64,000 nt of DNA from Martinezella miluonensis. GTDB taxonomy: Bacteria > Pseudomonadota > Alphaproteobacteria > Rhizobiales > Rhizobiaceae. Made by a program: the position numbers and the translations under genes. The stretch covers positions 1-64,000 of the forward strand of contig NZ_FMAH01000009.1 of assembly GCF_900094545.1 (NCBI RefSeq). The letters run 5' to 3'. The notes below the pieces were generated by a model that worked only from the letters and a program-made list of their open reading frames with translations, was not told the DNA's origin and did not search any database. How positions within the stretch are numbered: position 1 is the first letter of the stretch; each line of letters begins with the position of its first letter. Of this stretch, positions 1 to 7,256 are shown piece after piece.

Positions 1-572
1 GTGACAGTCGCATTGGCATTGAGCAGCAATTGCGCCATCGGCTTGCCGAACAGGTTGGAGCGGCCGATGACGGCGGCGTTGAGGCCCGACAGGTCGTCGC
101 CATGAATGCGCCGCACCAGCAGCATGGCGCCGGCCGGCGTGCAGGAAATCAGCCCGGTTTCAAGATCGCCGGTCGCCAGCTTGCCGGCATTGACCACATG
201 TAGGCCATCGACATCCTTGTCCGGCCGGATCGACTGGATGATCGCATCCGAATTGAGATGCTTCGGCAGCGGCAGCTGCACCAGAATGCCGTGGATGGAC
301 GGATCTTCGTTCAGTGACTGCACCAAACTAGCAAGCGCTTCCTGCGTCGTCTCGGCCGGCAGCGTGTGCTGCACCGACTTGAAGCCGCATTCCTTGGCCA
401 TCTTGCTCTTGGAGTTCACATAGGCGTGGCTGGCCGGATCGTCGCCGACGATGACGACCGCAAGTCCGGTCTTCACGCCGGTCTCCGTCTCAAGCCCTGC
501 CGCCGCCACCTTCACAGCCTCGATCACCGAAGCCGCTGCAACCTTGCCATCGATCACTGTCGCGACAGCCAT
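1..572 (-). CDS. folD: FolD, methylenetetrahydrofolate dehydrogenase/cyclohydrolase (3' end outside window)
   Basis: Cytosolic bifunctional enzyme that interconverts 5,10-methylene-, methenyl- and 10-formyl-tetrahydrofolate. The frame starts at the ATG at 572 ([10 protein letters not shown]) and stays open to the window edge, giving about 190 residues of a usual 280-300. The Rossmann-type stretch [15 protein letters not shown] is visible near the cut end, and [13 protein letters not shown] in the N-terminal part holds the family's catalytic Tyr-xxx-Lys. The start lies 3 bp after the purU stop, so the two are co-transcribed. As last visible gene of the oxygenase operon it would handle the one-carbon unit. 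The identification is secure; its role as a dedicated second FolD is inferred from context. Confidence 0.93.
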   Translation of the reverse strand, partial: MAVATVIDGKVAAASVIEAVKVAAAGLETETGVKTGLAVVIVGDDPASHAYVNSKSKMAKECGFKSVQHTLPAETTQEALASLVQSLNEDPSIHGILVQLPLPKHLNSDAIIQSIRPDKDVDGLHVVNAGKLATGDLETGLISCTPAGAMLLVRRIHGDDLSGLNAAVIGRSNLFGKPMAQLLLNANATV

Positions 573-575
573 GGC

Positions 576-1460
576 TCAGCCCATCCGCTCGGATGCGTAG
601 CTTCCGGGGCTTGCCGGGAAGACGACGGTGCGGTTGCCGTTGAGGAAGGTGCGGAAATGGATATGCGCATGGATGGCGCGGGCCAGCACCTGGCTCTCGA
701 CATCGCGCCCGATCGAGACGTAATCGTCGGCCGACTGCGCATGCGTGATGCGCGCCGTGTCCTGCTCGATGATCGGACCCTCGTCGAGATCGGCGGTGAC
801 ATAATGCGCCGTCGCGCCAATCAGCTTCACCCCGCGCTCATAGGCCTGCTTGTAAGGGTTGGCACCCTTGAAGCTCGGCAGGAAGGAATGGTGGATGTTG
901 ATGATGCGGCCCGACATCTTCTGGCACATGGAGTCCGACAGGATCTGCATGTAGCGGGCGAGCACGATCAACTCGGTGCCGGTCTGCTCGACCACATCCA
1001 TGATCCGTGCCTCCGCCTGCGGCTTGTTGGCCTTGGTCACCGGAATATGGTGGAAGGGGATATCGTGGTTGACCACAACTTTCTGGTAATCGAAATGGTT
1101 GGAGACGACGCCGACGATGTCGATCGGCAGCGCCCCGATCTTCCAGCGGTAGAGCAGGTCGTTGAGACAATGGCCGAAGCGCGAGACCATCAACAGCACC
1201 TTCATGCGCTTCTTGCCATCGTGGATCTCGGCCTCCATTTCGAACTTCGCGGCGATCGGCTTGAAGCCTTCGACCAGCGCCTCCGGACCCACTCCCTGCT
1301 CGGAGATGAAGGAGACGCGCATGAAGAACTTGCCGGTGTCGAGATCGTCGAACTGGCTGGAATCGACGATGTTGCAGCCCTGGTCGGCCAGATAATTGGC
1401 GATCGCCGCAACAATCCCGCGCGTCGACTGGCAGGAAACGGTTAGTACATAATTTTTCAT
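576..1460 (-). CDS. purU: PurU, formyltetrahydrofolate deformylase
   Basis: Hydrolyses 10-formyl-THF to formate and THF. The 294 residues match the family length. An ACT domain covers about residues 1-80 and a formyltransferase fold follows. The catalytic triad is visible as N188 and H190 in INIHHSFLPSF and D226 in LDEGPII. Together with FolD just downstream it forms a route from methylene-THF to formate that regenerates THF. It lies 54 bp after the PanB-like gene in the same direction. A housekeeping purine role is possible, but its place behind an oxygenase, a ferredoxin and a PanB-like gene points to disposal of a methyl-derived carbon. Confidence 0.93.
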   Translation of the reverse strand: MKNYVLTVSCQSTRGIVAAIANYLADQGCNIVDSSQFDDLDTGKFFMRVSFISEQGVGPEALVEGFKPIAAKFEMEAEIHDGKKRMKVLLMVSRFGHCLNDLLYRWKIGALPIDIVGVVSNHFDYQKVVVNHDIPFHHIPVTKANKPQAEARIMDVVEQTGTELIVLARYMQILSDSMCQKMSGRIINIHHSFLPSFKGANPYKQAYERGVKLIGATAHYVTADLDEGPIIEQDTARITHAQSADDYVSIGRDVESQVLARAIHAHIHFRTFLNGNRTVVFPASPGSYASERMG

Positions 1461-1514
1461 GCTATGCTGTCCAATTGAAATTCACGAAACGCCATAAAGT
1501 GCCGCTCAGCGGCG

Positions 1515-2321
1515 CTATAGACCGCCCTCGGCAAGCTGCCGCAGAAAGGCCTGCAGTTCCCCTTCATCGATGGCGACGAGATGTCCCTTTGCAGGATACG
1601 CACCCGAGCGAACGTCCTCGGCAAACTCTTTGAATGCGGCGGTGCGCTCATTCTGCAGCCGATCATACTCGGCCGCAAAATCGCGGTAAACCCTGGCATG
1701 ACGCGGCCGGTGCCCGCGATTGCTGCCGAGCACATCGTCGGCAAAGAGATATTGGGCATCACAGCCGCTTCCGGCCCCCATGGAGATCATGAGCATCGAG
1801 GTTTTCGCGCTGATCGCGCCGGCGACGTCGCCAGGCACGACTTCGATCTCCGCAGCGAAGGCCCCAGCCTCTTCTAGCGCCTTGGTCTGGCGCCAGATTT
1901 CGAAGGCACTCGCAGCGGTCTTGCCGACGGCGCGGAAACCGCCGGTCCAAGTTGCCTTGGACGGGATGAGGCCGACATGGCCACAGACCGGAATGCCTTC
2001 GTCCCGCATCCGCCGGATCGTTTGCAGTCCGGCGGCACAATAGACAGCATCACCGCCAGCCTTCAGCACCTTAAAGGCCTCCCGCATGTATTCTTCCGCC
2101 GAGACGTAGTCGCCATATTCGAGGCCAGGAATGGCAAAAGCGTTCGGGGCAACCTCACGGAATTCGGGCCCAAGCAACGCTGGCGGCACGGACAGCATAT
2201 CAATACCGGCCTTTTCAGCGGCCTCGGCTTCCTCAAGCGAGGTGACACGCAGCATGGTGAGCTGCCGCTGACCTTTGAGTGCGAGGAGATCGGCGACAGT
2301 CGCGCGACTATGTTTCTTCAT
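1515..2321 (-). CDS. PanB-like protein (ketopantoate hydroxymethyltransferase family) lacking the metal ligands
   Basis: A 268-residue TIM-barrel protein of the PanB family, shown by CGHVGLIPSKATWTGG (residues 113-128) and ISMGAGSGCDAQ (179-190), which match the PanB CGHLGL and GIGAG regions. True PanB transfers a hydroxymethyl group from methylene-THF to ketoisovalerate. Hand alignment to E. coli PanB shows the three magnesium ligands missing: D45 falls on Pro46/47, D84 on the GLEYG stretch, and E114 on Ala96, while Lys112 becomes Tyr94. The catalytic base E181 (E160 in IEVVP) and H136 (H115) are kept. It sits between an oxygenase system and purU-folD, so I infer a C1-transfer enzyme with a new substrate rather than pantothenate synthesis. 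Confidence 0.8.
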   Translation of the reverse strand: MKKHSRATVADLLALKGQRQLTMLRVTSLEEAEAAEKAGIDMLSVPPALLGPEFREVAPNAFAIPGLEYGDYVSAEEYMREAFKVLKAGGDAVYCAAGLQTIRRMRDEGIPVCGHVGLIPSKATWTGGFRAVGKTAASAFEIWRQTKALEEAGAFAAEIEVVPGDVAGAISAKTSMLMISMGAGSGCDAQYLFADDVLGSNRGHRPRHARVYRDFAAEYDRLQNERTAAFKEFAEDVRSGAYPAKGHLVAIDEGELQAFLRQLAEGGL

Positions 2322-2345
2322 TGAAAACTCCTTGGTATGGGACCG

Positions 2346-3572
2346 TTACGCGGCAAGCAGGGATTTCAGCTTGACGCTGCTTGCCTCCAGAGCGTCTGGA
2401 TCCGGATGCGCGCGGGCGGCGATCAACATCTCGGCAAGGCGGATGTCGCGGGCGACGGCGTTGCCGCGGCCGATGCCGCTGGCGGCGAGAAGTCTGCCGC
2501 TTGCGTCGAGATGAAAGAGGATGAACGCCCCGTCGCCGAGATCGCGCCGCACATAGCTGGTGGCTCCTTCGGCGAGGCCGGCGATCTGCAATGTCAGGTC
2601 ATACTGGTCGGACCAGAACCATGGCACGGCCGAGATTTCCATCCCTTCGCCGAGCATGTTGGCGGCGGCCAGATTTGCCTGGTCCTGGGCATTGCGCCAG
2701 GATTCGAGGCGAACGCGCCGTCCGCCATAAAGCGCCAGCGGAAAAGAGCAGCAATCGCCGGCCGCGTAGATATCGGCTGCCGAGGTTTCCAGCCGCCCGT
2801 TGACGGCGATGCCGTTGTCGATCGCGAGGCCGGCTGTCTCGGCGAGCGCGATATTCGGCGACGCGCCAATGCCGATCAACACGAGGTCGGCCGAAATCAC
2901 CTGGCCATCCGCCAGGTGAATGGTGGCCGTTTCCGCTTCCTCTCGCACGGTCTCGATGGCCTTGCCGCAACGAATGTCGACGCCTTCCAGCCGGTGACGT
3001 TCGGTGATCACTTCGGCAATCTCCTCCGGCACGCCTCGCTTCAGCACGCGCGGCAGGCCCTCGATGACGGTGGCGTTGGCGCCCAGCTTGCGCGCGGTGG
3101 CGGCCAGTTCCAGGCCGATGAAGCCGCCACCGATGATGGCGATGTGTTGGCCGGGATAAAGAGCCGCGCGCAGAGCCAGGGCATCGGCATGGGTGCGGAG
3201 CATGCGGATGTGTCCTCTCGCACCATCAACGCCTGGAAAGGCACGCGGCGAGGCTCCAGTCGCAAGCAGCAATTTGTCATAGCCGAGCGTTTCTCCGCTC
3301 GCGAGCCTGACCCTCTTCTCGGCGGGTTCGATGGCGGCCACCGTCGAGTCGAGCAGCAAATCGATCGATTGCTCCCGATATCGCTCCGGCGCAGCCACGA
3401 ATTTCGGTTCGGTGGTCTCGATAAATGTCTGCTTCGACAGCGGCGGGCGTTCGTAGGGAGCGATTGATTCGGCGCCGATCAGGGTGATATCGCCAGCAAA
3501 TCCCTTTTCCCTGAGGGAGAAGGCGGCGCGCGCACCACATTCTCCGGCGCCGACGATGACGAAATGTGGCAT
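2346..3572 (-). CDS. FAD-dependent ferredoxin reductase of an oxygenase system (BphA4/rhodocoxin reductase type)
   Basis: A 408-residue pyridine nucleotide-disulfide oxidoreductase-family flavoprotein that would pass electrons from NAD(P)H to the Rieske ferredoxin encoded next to it. The start at 3572 (MPHFVIVGAGECG) is preceded by AGGAGGAGG; an upstream in-frame extension is antisense to the ferredoxin gene and is rejected. The FAD-binding GAGECG motif is at residues 8-13 and the NAD-binding IIGGGFIGLE lies near residue 150. The late GDCC motif also fits the family. It lies 10 bp after the ferredoxin gene and 24 bp before the PanB-like gene. The redox partner assignment rests on adjacency. 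Confidence 0.9.
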   Translation of the reverse strand: MPHFVIVGAGECGARAAFSLREKGFAGDITLIGAESIAPYERPPLSKQTFIETTEPKFVAAPERYREQSIDLLLDSTVAAIEPAEKRVRLASGETLGYDKLLLATGASPRAFPGVDGARGHIRMLRTHADALALRAALYPGQHIAIIGGGFIGLELAATARKLGANATVIEGLPRVLKRGVPEEIAEVITERHRLEGVDIRCGKAIETVREEAETATIHLADGQVISADLVLIGIGASPNIALAETAGLAIDNGIAVNGRLETSAADIYAAGDCCSFPLALYGGRRVRLESWRNAQDQANLAAANMLGEGMEISAVPWFWSDQYDLTLQIAGLAEGATSYVRRDLGDGAFILFHLDASGRLLAASGIGRGNAVARDIRLAEMLIAARAHPDPDALEASSVKLKSLLAA

Positions 3573-3582
3573 AGCCTCCTCC

Positions 3583-3897
3583 TCACAGCCCGATGAATAC
3601 GGTGCCGTCTTCGACCTTGACCGGATAGGTCTGCAAGTTGACGCAGACAGGCGCGCCCTTGGCCTCGCCGGTCCTGTAGTCGAAACGGCCATTGTGCTTG
3701 GGACATTCGATGATGTTGTCCATGACGAGGCCGTCGGCGAGATGGACCTTTTCATGGGTGCACAGGCCGTCGGTGGCAAAATAATCGTCCTCGGGACTGC
3801 GATAGACGGCGAAGGTTCGTCCGTCATGGTCGAAGCGGATGACATCCTCCTCGTCGATCTTATCGGCGGCGCAGACTTCGATCCAGTTGTTGCTCAT
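3583..3897 (-). CDS. Rieske-type [2Fe-2S] ferredoxin
   Basis: A 104-residue small electron carrier. The cluster ligands are visible as CTH (C46, H48) and CPKH (C65, H68), the standard Rieske C-x-H...C-x2-H spacing. The start at 3897 (MSNNWIEVCA) follows GGGAGGAAA; a start six codons upstream is less well placed. It resembles NirD/BphA3-type ferredoxins that feed oxygenases. It sits between the desaturase-type oxygenase (27 bp upstream) and the reductase (10 bp downstream), completing a three-component oxygenase chain. Confidence 0.92.
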   Translation of the reverse strand: MSNNWIEVCAADKIDEEDVIRFDHDGRTFAVYRSPEDDYFATDGLCTHEKVHLADGLVMDNIIECPKHNGRFDYRTGEAKGAPVCVNLQTYPVKVEDGTVFIGL

Positions 3898-3924
3898 GTT
3901 TTCCTCCCATTGCATCTTTGGTGA

Positions 3925-5013
3925 TTATTGCGCGGCCTCGGCAGGCATGGCGCCATGAAACTCCTCGCGATAGGGCCGCGCCGTCGGCGGCAGTTCGCGC
4001 TTCAGGAAATAGTCCTCGTTGCGCAACTGCCGCAGGAAAGCGGGTATCATCTCGCGATAACCCGACCACATGGACGGATTGGCCGCCGGCAAGTCATGCT
4101 TGATCATCGCATGCAGTCTCGGCAGGGCGTGATAGGGCACCATCGGGAACATGTGGTGCTCGACATGGTAATTCATGTTCCAATAGATGAAGCGGCTCAC
4201 CGGGTTCATCATGACGGAGCGGCTGTTCAGGCGATGATCGATGACATTGTCGGCAAGGCCGCCATGCTGCAGCAGGCCGGTGAGCACATGATGCCAGGCA
4301 CCGTAGAGCCGGGGCAGGCCGATGAGCACCAGCGGCAGGATCGAGCCCATGGCGATCGCCGTCGCAATGGTGACGACATAGATTGCCAGCCAGATGCGGG
4401 CGATGCGAATGGCCTTCGGCTGCTCCATTTCTGGAATGAAGGTCTTTTCCGCGGCGCTGACGACGCCGGCGGCATTGCGCAGCATGTCGATCACCGCATG
4501 CCAGGCGTCCAGTATGCCGAAGAAATTGAGGATGACGCGAAAGAGATCCGGCGGCCGCATGACGGCAATCTCCGGGTCGCGGCCGACGATGACCGTATCG
4601 GTGTGATGGCGGGCGTGGCTCCAGCGCCAGGTCACCGGATTGCGCATGATCATGAAGCAGGCGATCTGATAGACCGCATCGTTCATCCAGCGGGTCTTGA
4701 ACGCCGTGCCGTGACCGCATTCGTGCCAGCGGCTATCCGAGGCAGAGCCGTAGAGCACGCCATAAGCGAGGAAAAACGGAATGCAGATCCACGACCCCCA
4801 AAAATAGACCCCCAGGCCGGCAAACAGCGCCATGCTGCCAAGCCAGATGATGGTGTCGCGAATGGCCGGCGCATCGGAGCGCTGCATCAGCGCCTTCATG
4901 TCCTTGCGCGCGACATCCGTATGATACCACTCGGCGGCGGCAAGCCCGGTTTCTACCGCCATTTTGCCGCTGGCGCCGAGCAGGCCGTAATCCCGTTTGT
5001 TTATCTCAGTCAT
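3925..5013 (-). CDS. Membrane fatty-acid-desaturase-superfamily di-iron oxygenase
   Basis: A 362-residue integral membrane protein of the PF00487 superfamily, which includes desaturases, AlkB-like hydroxylases and XylM-like methyl hydroxylases. The three histidine boxes are HECGH (97-101), HARHH (133-137) and HVEHH (283-287), with extra histidines in HHVLTGLLQH (241-250). Hydrophobic segments lie about 53-90 and 205-235. The start at 5013 (MTEINKRDYG) follows GGGAG. It is the first gene of the operon and its electron donors are encoded directly behind it. The neighbouring C1 genes suggest it hydroxylates a methyl group on N, O or S, releasing formaldehyde. The substrate cannot be read from sequence. 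Confidence 0.85.
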   Translation of the reverse strand: MTEINKRDYGLLGASGKMAVETGLAAAEWYHTDVARKDMKALMQRSDAPAIRDTIIWLGSMALFAGLGVYFWGSWICIPFFLAYGVLYGSASDSRWHECGHGTAFKTRWMNDAVYQIACFMIMRNPVTWRWSHARHHTDTVIVGRDPEIAVMRPPDLFRVILNFFGILDAWHAVIDMLRNAAGVVSAAEKTFIPEMEQPKAIRIARIWLAIYVVTIATAIAMGSILPLVLIGLPRLYGAWHHVLTGLLQHGGLADNVIDHRLNSRSVMMNPVSRFIYWNMNYHVEHHMFPMVPYHALPRLHAMIKHDLPAANPSMWSGYREMIPAFLRQLRNEDYFLKRELPPTARPYREEFHGAMPAEAAQ

Positions 5014-5138
5014 CGCTATCTCCCGCGGCACGCAACAGCGCGCCGCCTTCATGCCGGAAACGATAGATCGACTTTTCTCTTGCCTCAATGCAGGAATGAT
5101 GGAATCTATCAAATTACCTCACACCCATACTACACCAA

Positions 5139-5153
5139 TGATGTATTACATCA
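5139..5153. promoter_or_regulatory. Candidate LacI-family operator between oxygenase operon and regulator
   Basis: A perfect inverted repeat, TGATGTA-T-TACATCA, lies in the 149-bp divergent intergenic space, 9 bp before the ATG of the LacI-type gene and 125 bp before the oxygenase start. It is a plausible operator for autoregulation of the regulator. Control of the divergent oxygenase operon from the same site is inference. Confidence 0.45.
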
Positions 5154-5162
5154 GGAGCAGCC

Positions 5163-6191
5163 ATGCGTCGCCCGACCATTTCAGATCTCGCCAAGGCGTC
5201 CGGCGTCAGTGTCGCCACGATCGACCGCGTGCTAAACGGACGTCACCGCGTTCGAGAGGAAACGGCAAGACGGGTCTATGAAGCAGCGCAGGAGATCGGC
5301 TATCACGCCATCGGCCTGCTGCGCCAGCGCGTCTTCGAGGACCTGCCGCAGTATCGCCTGGGTTTCGTCTTGCAGAAGCCAATGCAATCCTTCTATCAAG
5401 CCTTCGCCCGGGAGATTAGCGTGGCAGCGGCAGCTGCAACCACGGCTAAATTACAGGTTCAGATCGAATATCCACCGGTGTCGACGCCAAGCGCGATAGT
5501 CGAGAAAGTAAGAACACTGGTAATGCGAAACCAGGCAATTGCAATAGTGGCACCTGATTATCCGGCCGTGGAGGCAATCGTTGAGGAATTTAAGGAGAAA
5601 GGCATTCCAGTATTCTCCATACTCTCAGACTTTGCGGCTGGCGTTCGAGCAGGTTACTTTGGCCTCGACAACAGGAAGGTTGGACGCTCCGCCGCCTGGA
5701 CGATTGCGCGAATGGCGCGCAAGCCTGGTAAGGTGGTCTGCTTTGTCGGTAGCCACCGCTTTCATGGTCATGAATTGCGCGAGATGGGCTTTCGCTCTTA
5801 TTTCCGCGAAAATGCGCCCGAGTTCGAGGTGTTGGAGACTATGGTCAACCTCGATACGGTCGATGTTACCCATGAGACAATCTCGACGCTTCTGCAGAAG
5901 CATCCCGATCTCGTTGGCATTTACGTCGCTGGTGGTGGAATGGAAGGAGCAATCGCAGCGCTTCGAGAAGAGAAGCGCACAGGTGATATCACGCTCATTG
6001 TCAACGAGTTGGTCCCCGAGAGCAAGGCGGCGCTGATGGATGGAACCGTTACCATGGCCATTTGCACTCCACTCCCCGCCCTTTGCCGCGAACTTGTCGC
6101 TCAGATGATCAGTTCGATCGAGGGGAATACTCAGGCGACGGCACGCCAGACATTTTTCCCTTTTGAAATTTATATCTCTGAGAACATCTGA
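5163..6191 (+). CDS. LacI-family transcriptional regulator
   Basis: A 342-residue DNA-binding repressor. The N-terminal helix-turn-helix reads TISDLAKASGVSVATIDRVL (residues 5-24), followed by the hinge and a periplasmic-binding-protein-like ligand domain. It is a close paralogue of the LacI gene at 7257-8285: same length, and shared blocks such as HPDL.GIYVAGGGMEGAIAAL. The ATG at 5163 follows CAGGAGCAGCC. It diverges from the desaturase operon, making it a candidate regulator of that operon, but its paralogue sits beside sugar-transport genes, so a sugar or polyol effector is equally possible. Confidence 0.9.
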   Translation: MRRPTISDLAKASGVSVATIDRVLNGRHRVREETARRVYEAAQEIGYHAIGLLRQRVFEDLPQYRLGFVLQKPMQSFYQAFAREISVAAAAATTAKLQVQIEYPPVSTPSAIVEKVRTLVMRNQAIAIVAPDYPAVEAIVEEFKEKGIPVFSILSDFAAGVRAGYFGLDNRKVGRSAAWTIARMARKPGKVVCFVGSHRFHGHELREMGFRSYFRENAPEFEVLETMVNLDTVDVTHETISTLLQKHPDLVGIYVAGGGMEGAIAALREEKRTGDITLIVNELVPESKAALMDGTVTMAICTPLPALCRELVAQMISSIEGNTQATARQTFFPFEIYISENI

Positions 6192-6202
6192 AGGGGAGCT
6201 AC

Positions 6203-6271
6203 ATGAATGCGCAATTGGCCGACCCTGATAAGAGTAGTCCACCAGGGTCGGTGATCTCTATAAGTCCTTAG
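6203..6271 (+). pseudogene. 22-codon gene start, possibly a truncated ABC ATPase
   Basis: Just 11 bp after the LacI stop an AAGGGGAG ribosome site precedes ATG at 6203. The short frame reads MNAQLADPDKSSPPGSVISI and ends at TAG at 6269-6271. The VISI ending looks like the first strand of RbsA-type ATPases, which often follow such regulators. I read it as the 5' stub of a lost transporter gene. Too short to be sure. Confidence 0.25.
6219..6251. terminator. Hairpin between convergent lacI and iolI-like genes
   Basis: A perfect 9-bp stem (CCGACCCTG and CAGGGTCGG) with a 15-nt loop lies between the stop of the LacI gene (6191) and the stop of the convergent isomerase gene (6290). No long T-tract follows on either strand, so it may be a weak bidirectional terminator or mRNA end protector. 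Confidence 0.4.
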
Positions 6272-6289
6272 TCCTCGTTGTTTGATCGA

Positions 6290-7099
6290 TCACTTTGCCT
6301 TCAGAGCAGCTTCGATAAAATCAAGGGAGGATTTGATTGCCTCACGCGGTCTGTCGAGACTATGCACCAACGGAGAGAAGCATTCGTAGGAAACCGGTCC
6401 GACATATCCTGCTGCCTGCAGAGCTCTGATCTGCCCAATATTGTCCAACCGATCTCTGCTGTCCACGAGCACGCGGTGTTCGTCCTCCATCTGGTCGAGT
6501 CGCAAAGCCGGATCGATGACGGCCGATATGTGGACGATCCCGGTATGAGTAGGAAAGACTGATCCGCCATCCGCCAAGGCATGATGAAACGTGTCATGAA
6601 CGAGCTTGTAGCGATGAGCGGCGCCAAGTGCGTTGATGGCATCCACGAGCTCTGCCTTATAACGCAAGGAAGATCGCTGGAAGCCAAGCGGTTCGACGAG
6701 TGCCACCAAATCAGCCTCCTCAAGGAGTGGCAGTATGGCAGTGAGCGACCGGTTGAGATTATCCTTTCGTTCCCGCTCTTCTGTTCCAATTCCCTCGTTT
6801 CGTGGGATCAGACTGATAGTTTCCGCCCCAGCATCTTTGGCGATCGCAATTAAATCCTGAACCTTGCTGTTGATATCCTCGGACCAGAAGTTGAATGGAT
6901 AGACCTGGGACAGGCCAACAATGCGCAGACCGCGGTCGTGCGCCATTGTACCCGCCTCTGAAGGCGAAATGCCGTCAAATAATTGGCGCTGCAGGTCGTT
7001 GCGAACTTCAACCCCGCCACAGCCGAGCGCAGCCGAGAGATCCAAAAAGTCAGGGTAGCTGAGATTTGGAGCCGTTATTTGATTGAGTGCCCAGAACAT
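6290..7099 (-). CDS. IolI-like sugar isomerase/epimerase (xylose-isomerase-like TIM barrel)
   Basis: A 269-residue protein of the AP-endonuclease-2/IolI family, whose members isomerise inososes and keto sugars. The metal ligands can be placed on E136 (VEPLGF), D169 (VHDTFHH), H190 (IVHIS) and E239 (SYECFSP), in the same order as in Bacillus IolI. The start at 7099 (MFWALNQITA) follows GGGAGGAAA; 38 further upstream codons have no support. It is downstream of a LacI gene and a ribose/inositol-type ABC permease and ATPase on the same strand, suggesting polyol or inositol catabolism. The exact substrate is unknown. Confidence 0.8.
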   Translation of the reverse strand: MFWALNQITAPNLSYPDFLDLSAALGCGGVEVRNDLQRQLFDGISPSEAGTMAHDRGLRIVGLSQVYPFNFWSEDINSKVQDLIAIAKDAGAETISLIPRNEGIGTEERERKDNLNRSLTAILPLLEEADLVALVEPLGFQRSSLRYKAELVDAINALGAAHRYKLVHDTFHHALADGGSVFPTHTGIVHISAVIDPALRLDQMEDEHRVLVDSRDRLDNIGQIRALQAAGYVGPVSYECFSPLVHSLDRPREAIKSSLDFIEAALKAK

Positions 7100-7256
7100 A
7101 TTTCCTCCCAAAATATTCCGTCCCCGTATCTCGGACGAACGTGTTACATCCCCTATCCAATGCCCAAACCCTCCGTCGTGCGCAATTCTCCAATGTCTGA
7201 ATAGCGCATCCATGAGGTTGTCGGAATTTCTCCCCTGAGGTGTTTTACCTCATTTC

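Noticed and set aside
366-1445. 359-codon open frame on the plus strand
   Set aside because: Antisense to purU, arginine/aspartate-rich composition without any domain; a shadow of high-GC codon use.
1515-2321. Calling the PanB-like gene panB for pantothenate synthesis
   Set aside because: Metal ligands are missing and no panC/panE genes are near; the operon context points elsewhere.
2337-3467. 376-codon plus-strand frame
   Set aside because: Antisense to the ferredoxin reductase gene, no family features.
3928-5235. 435-codon plus-strand frame
   Set aside because: Mirrors the desaturase gene; Arg/Ala/His-rich with no ribosome site.
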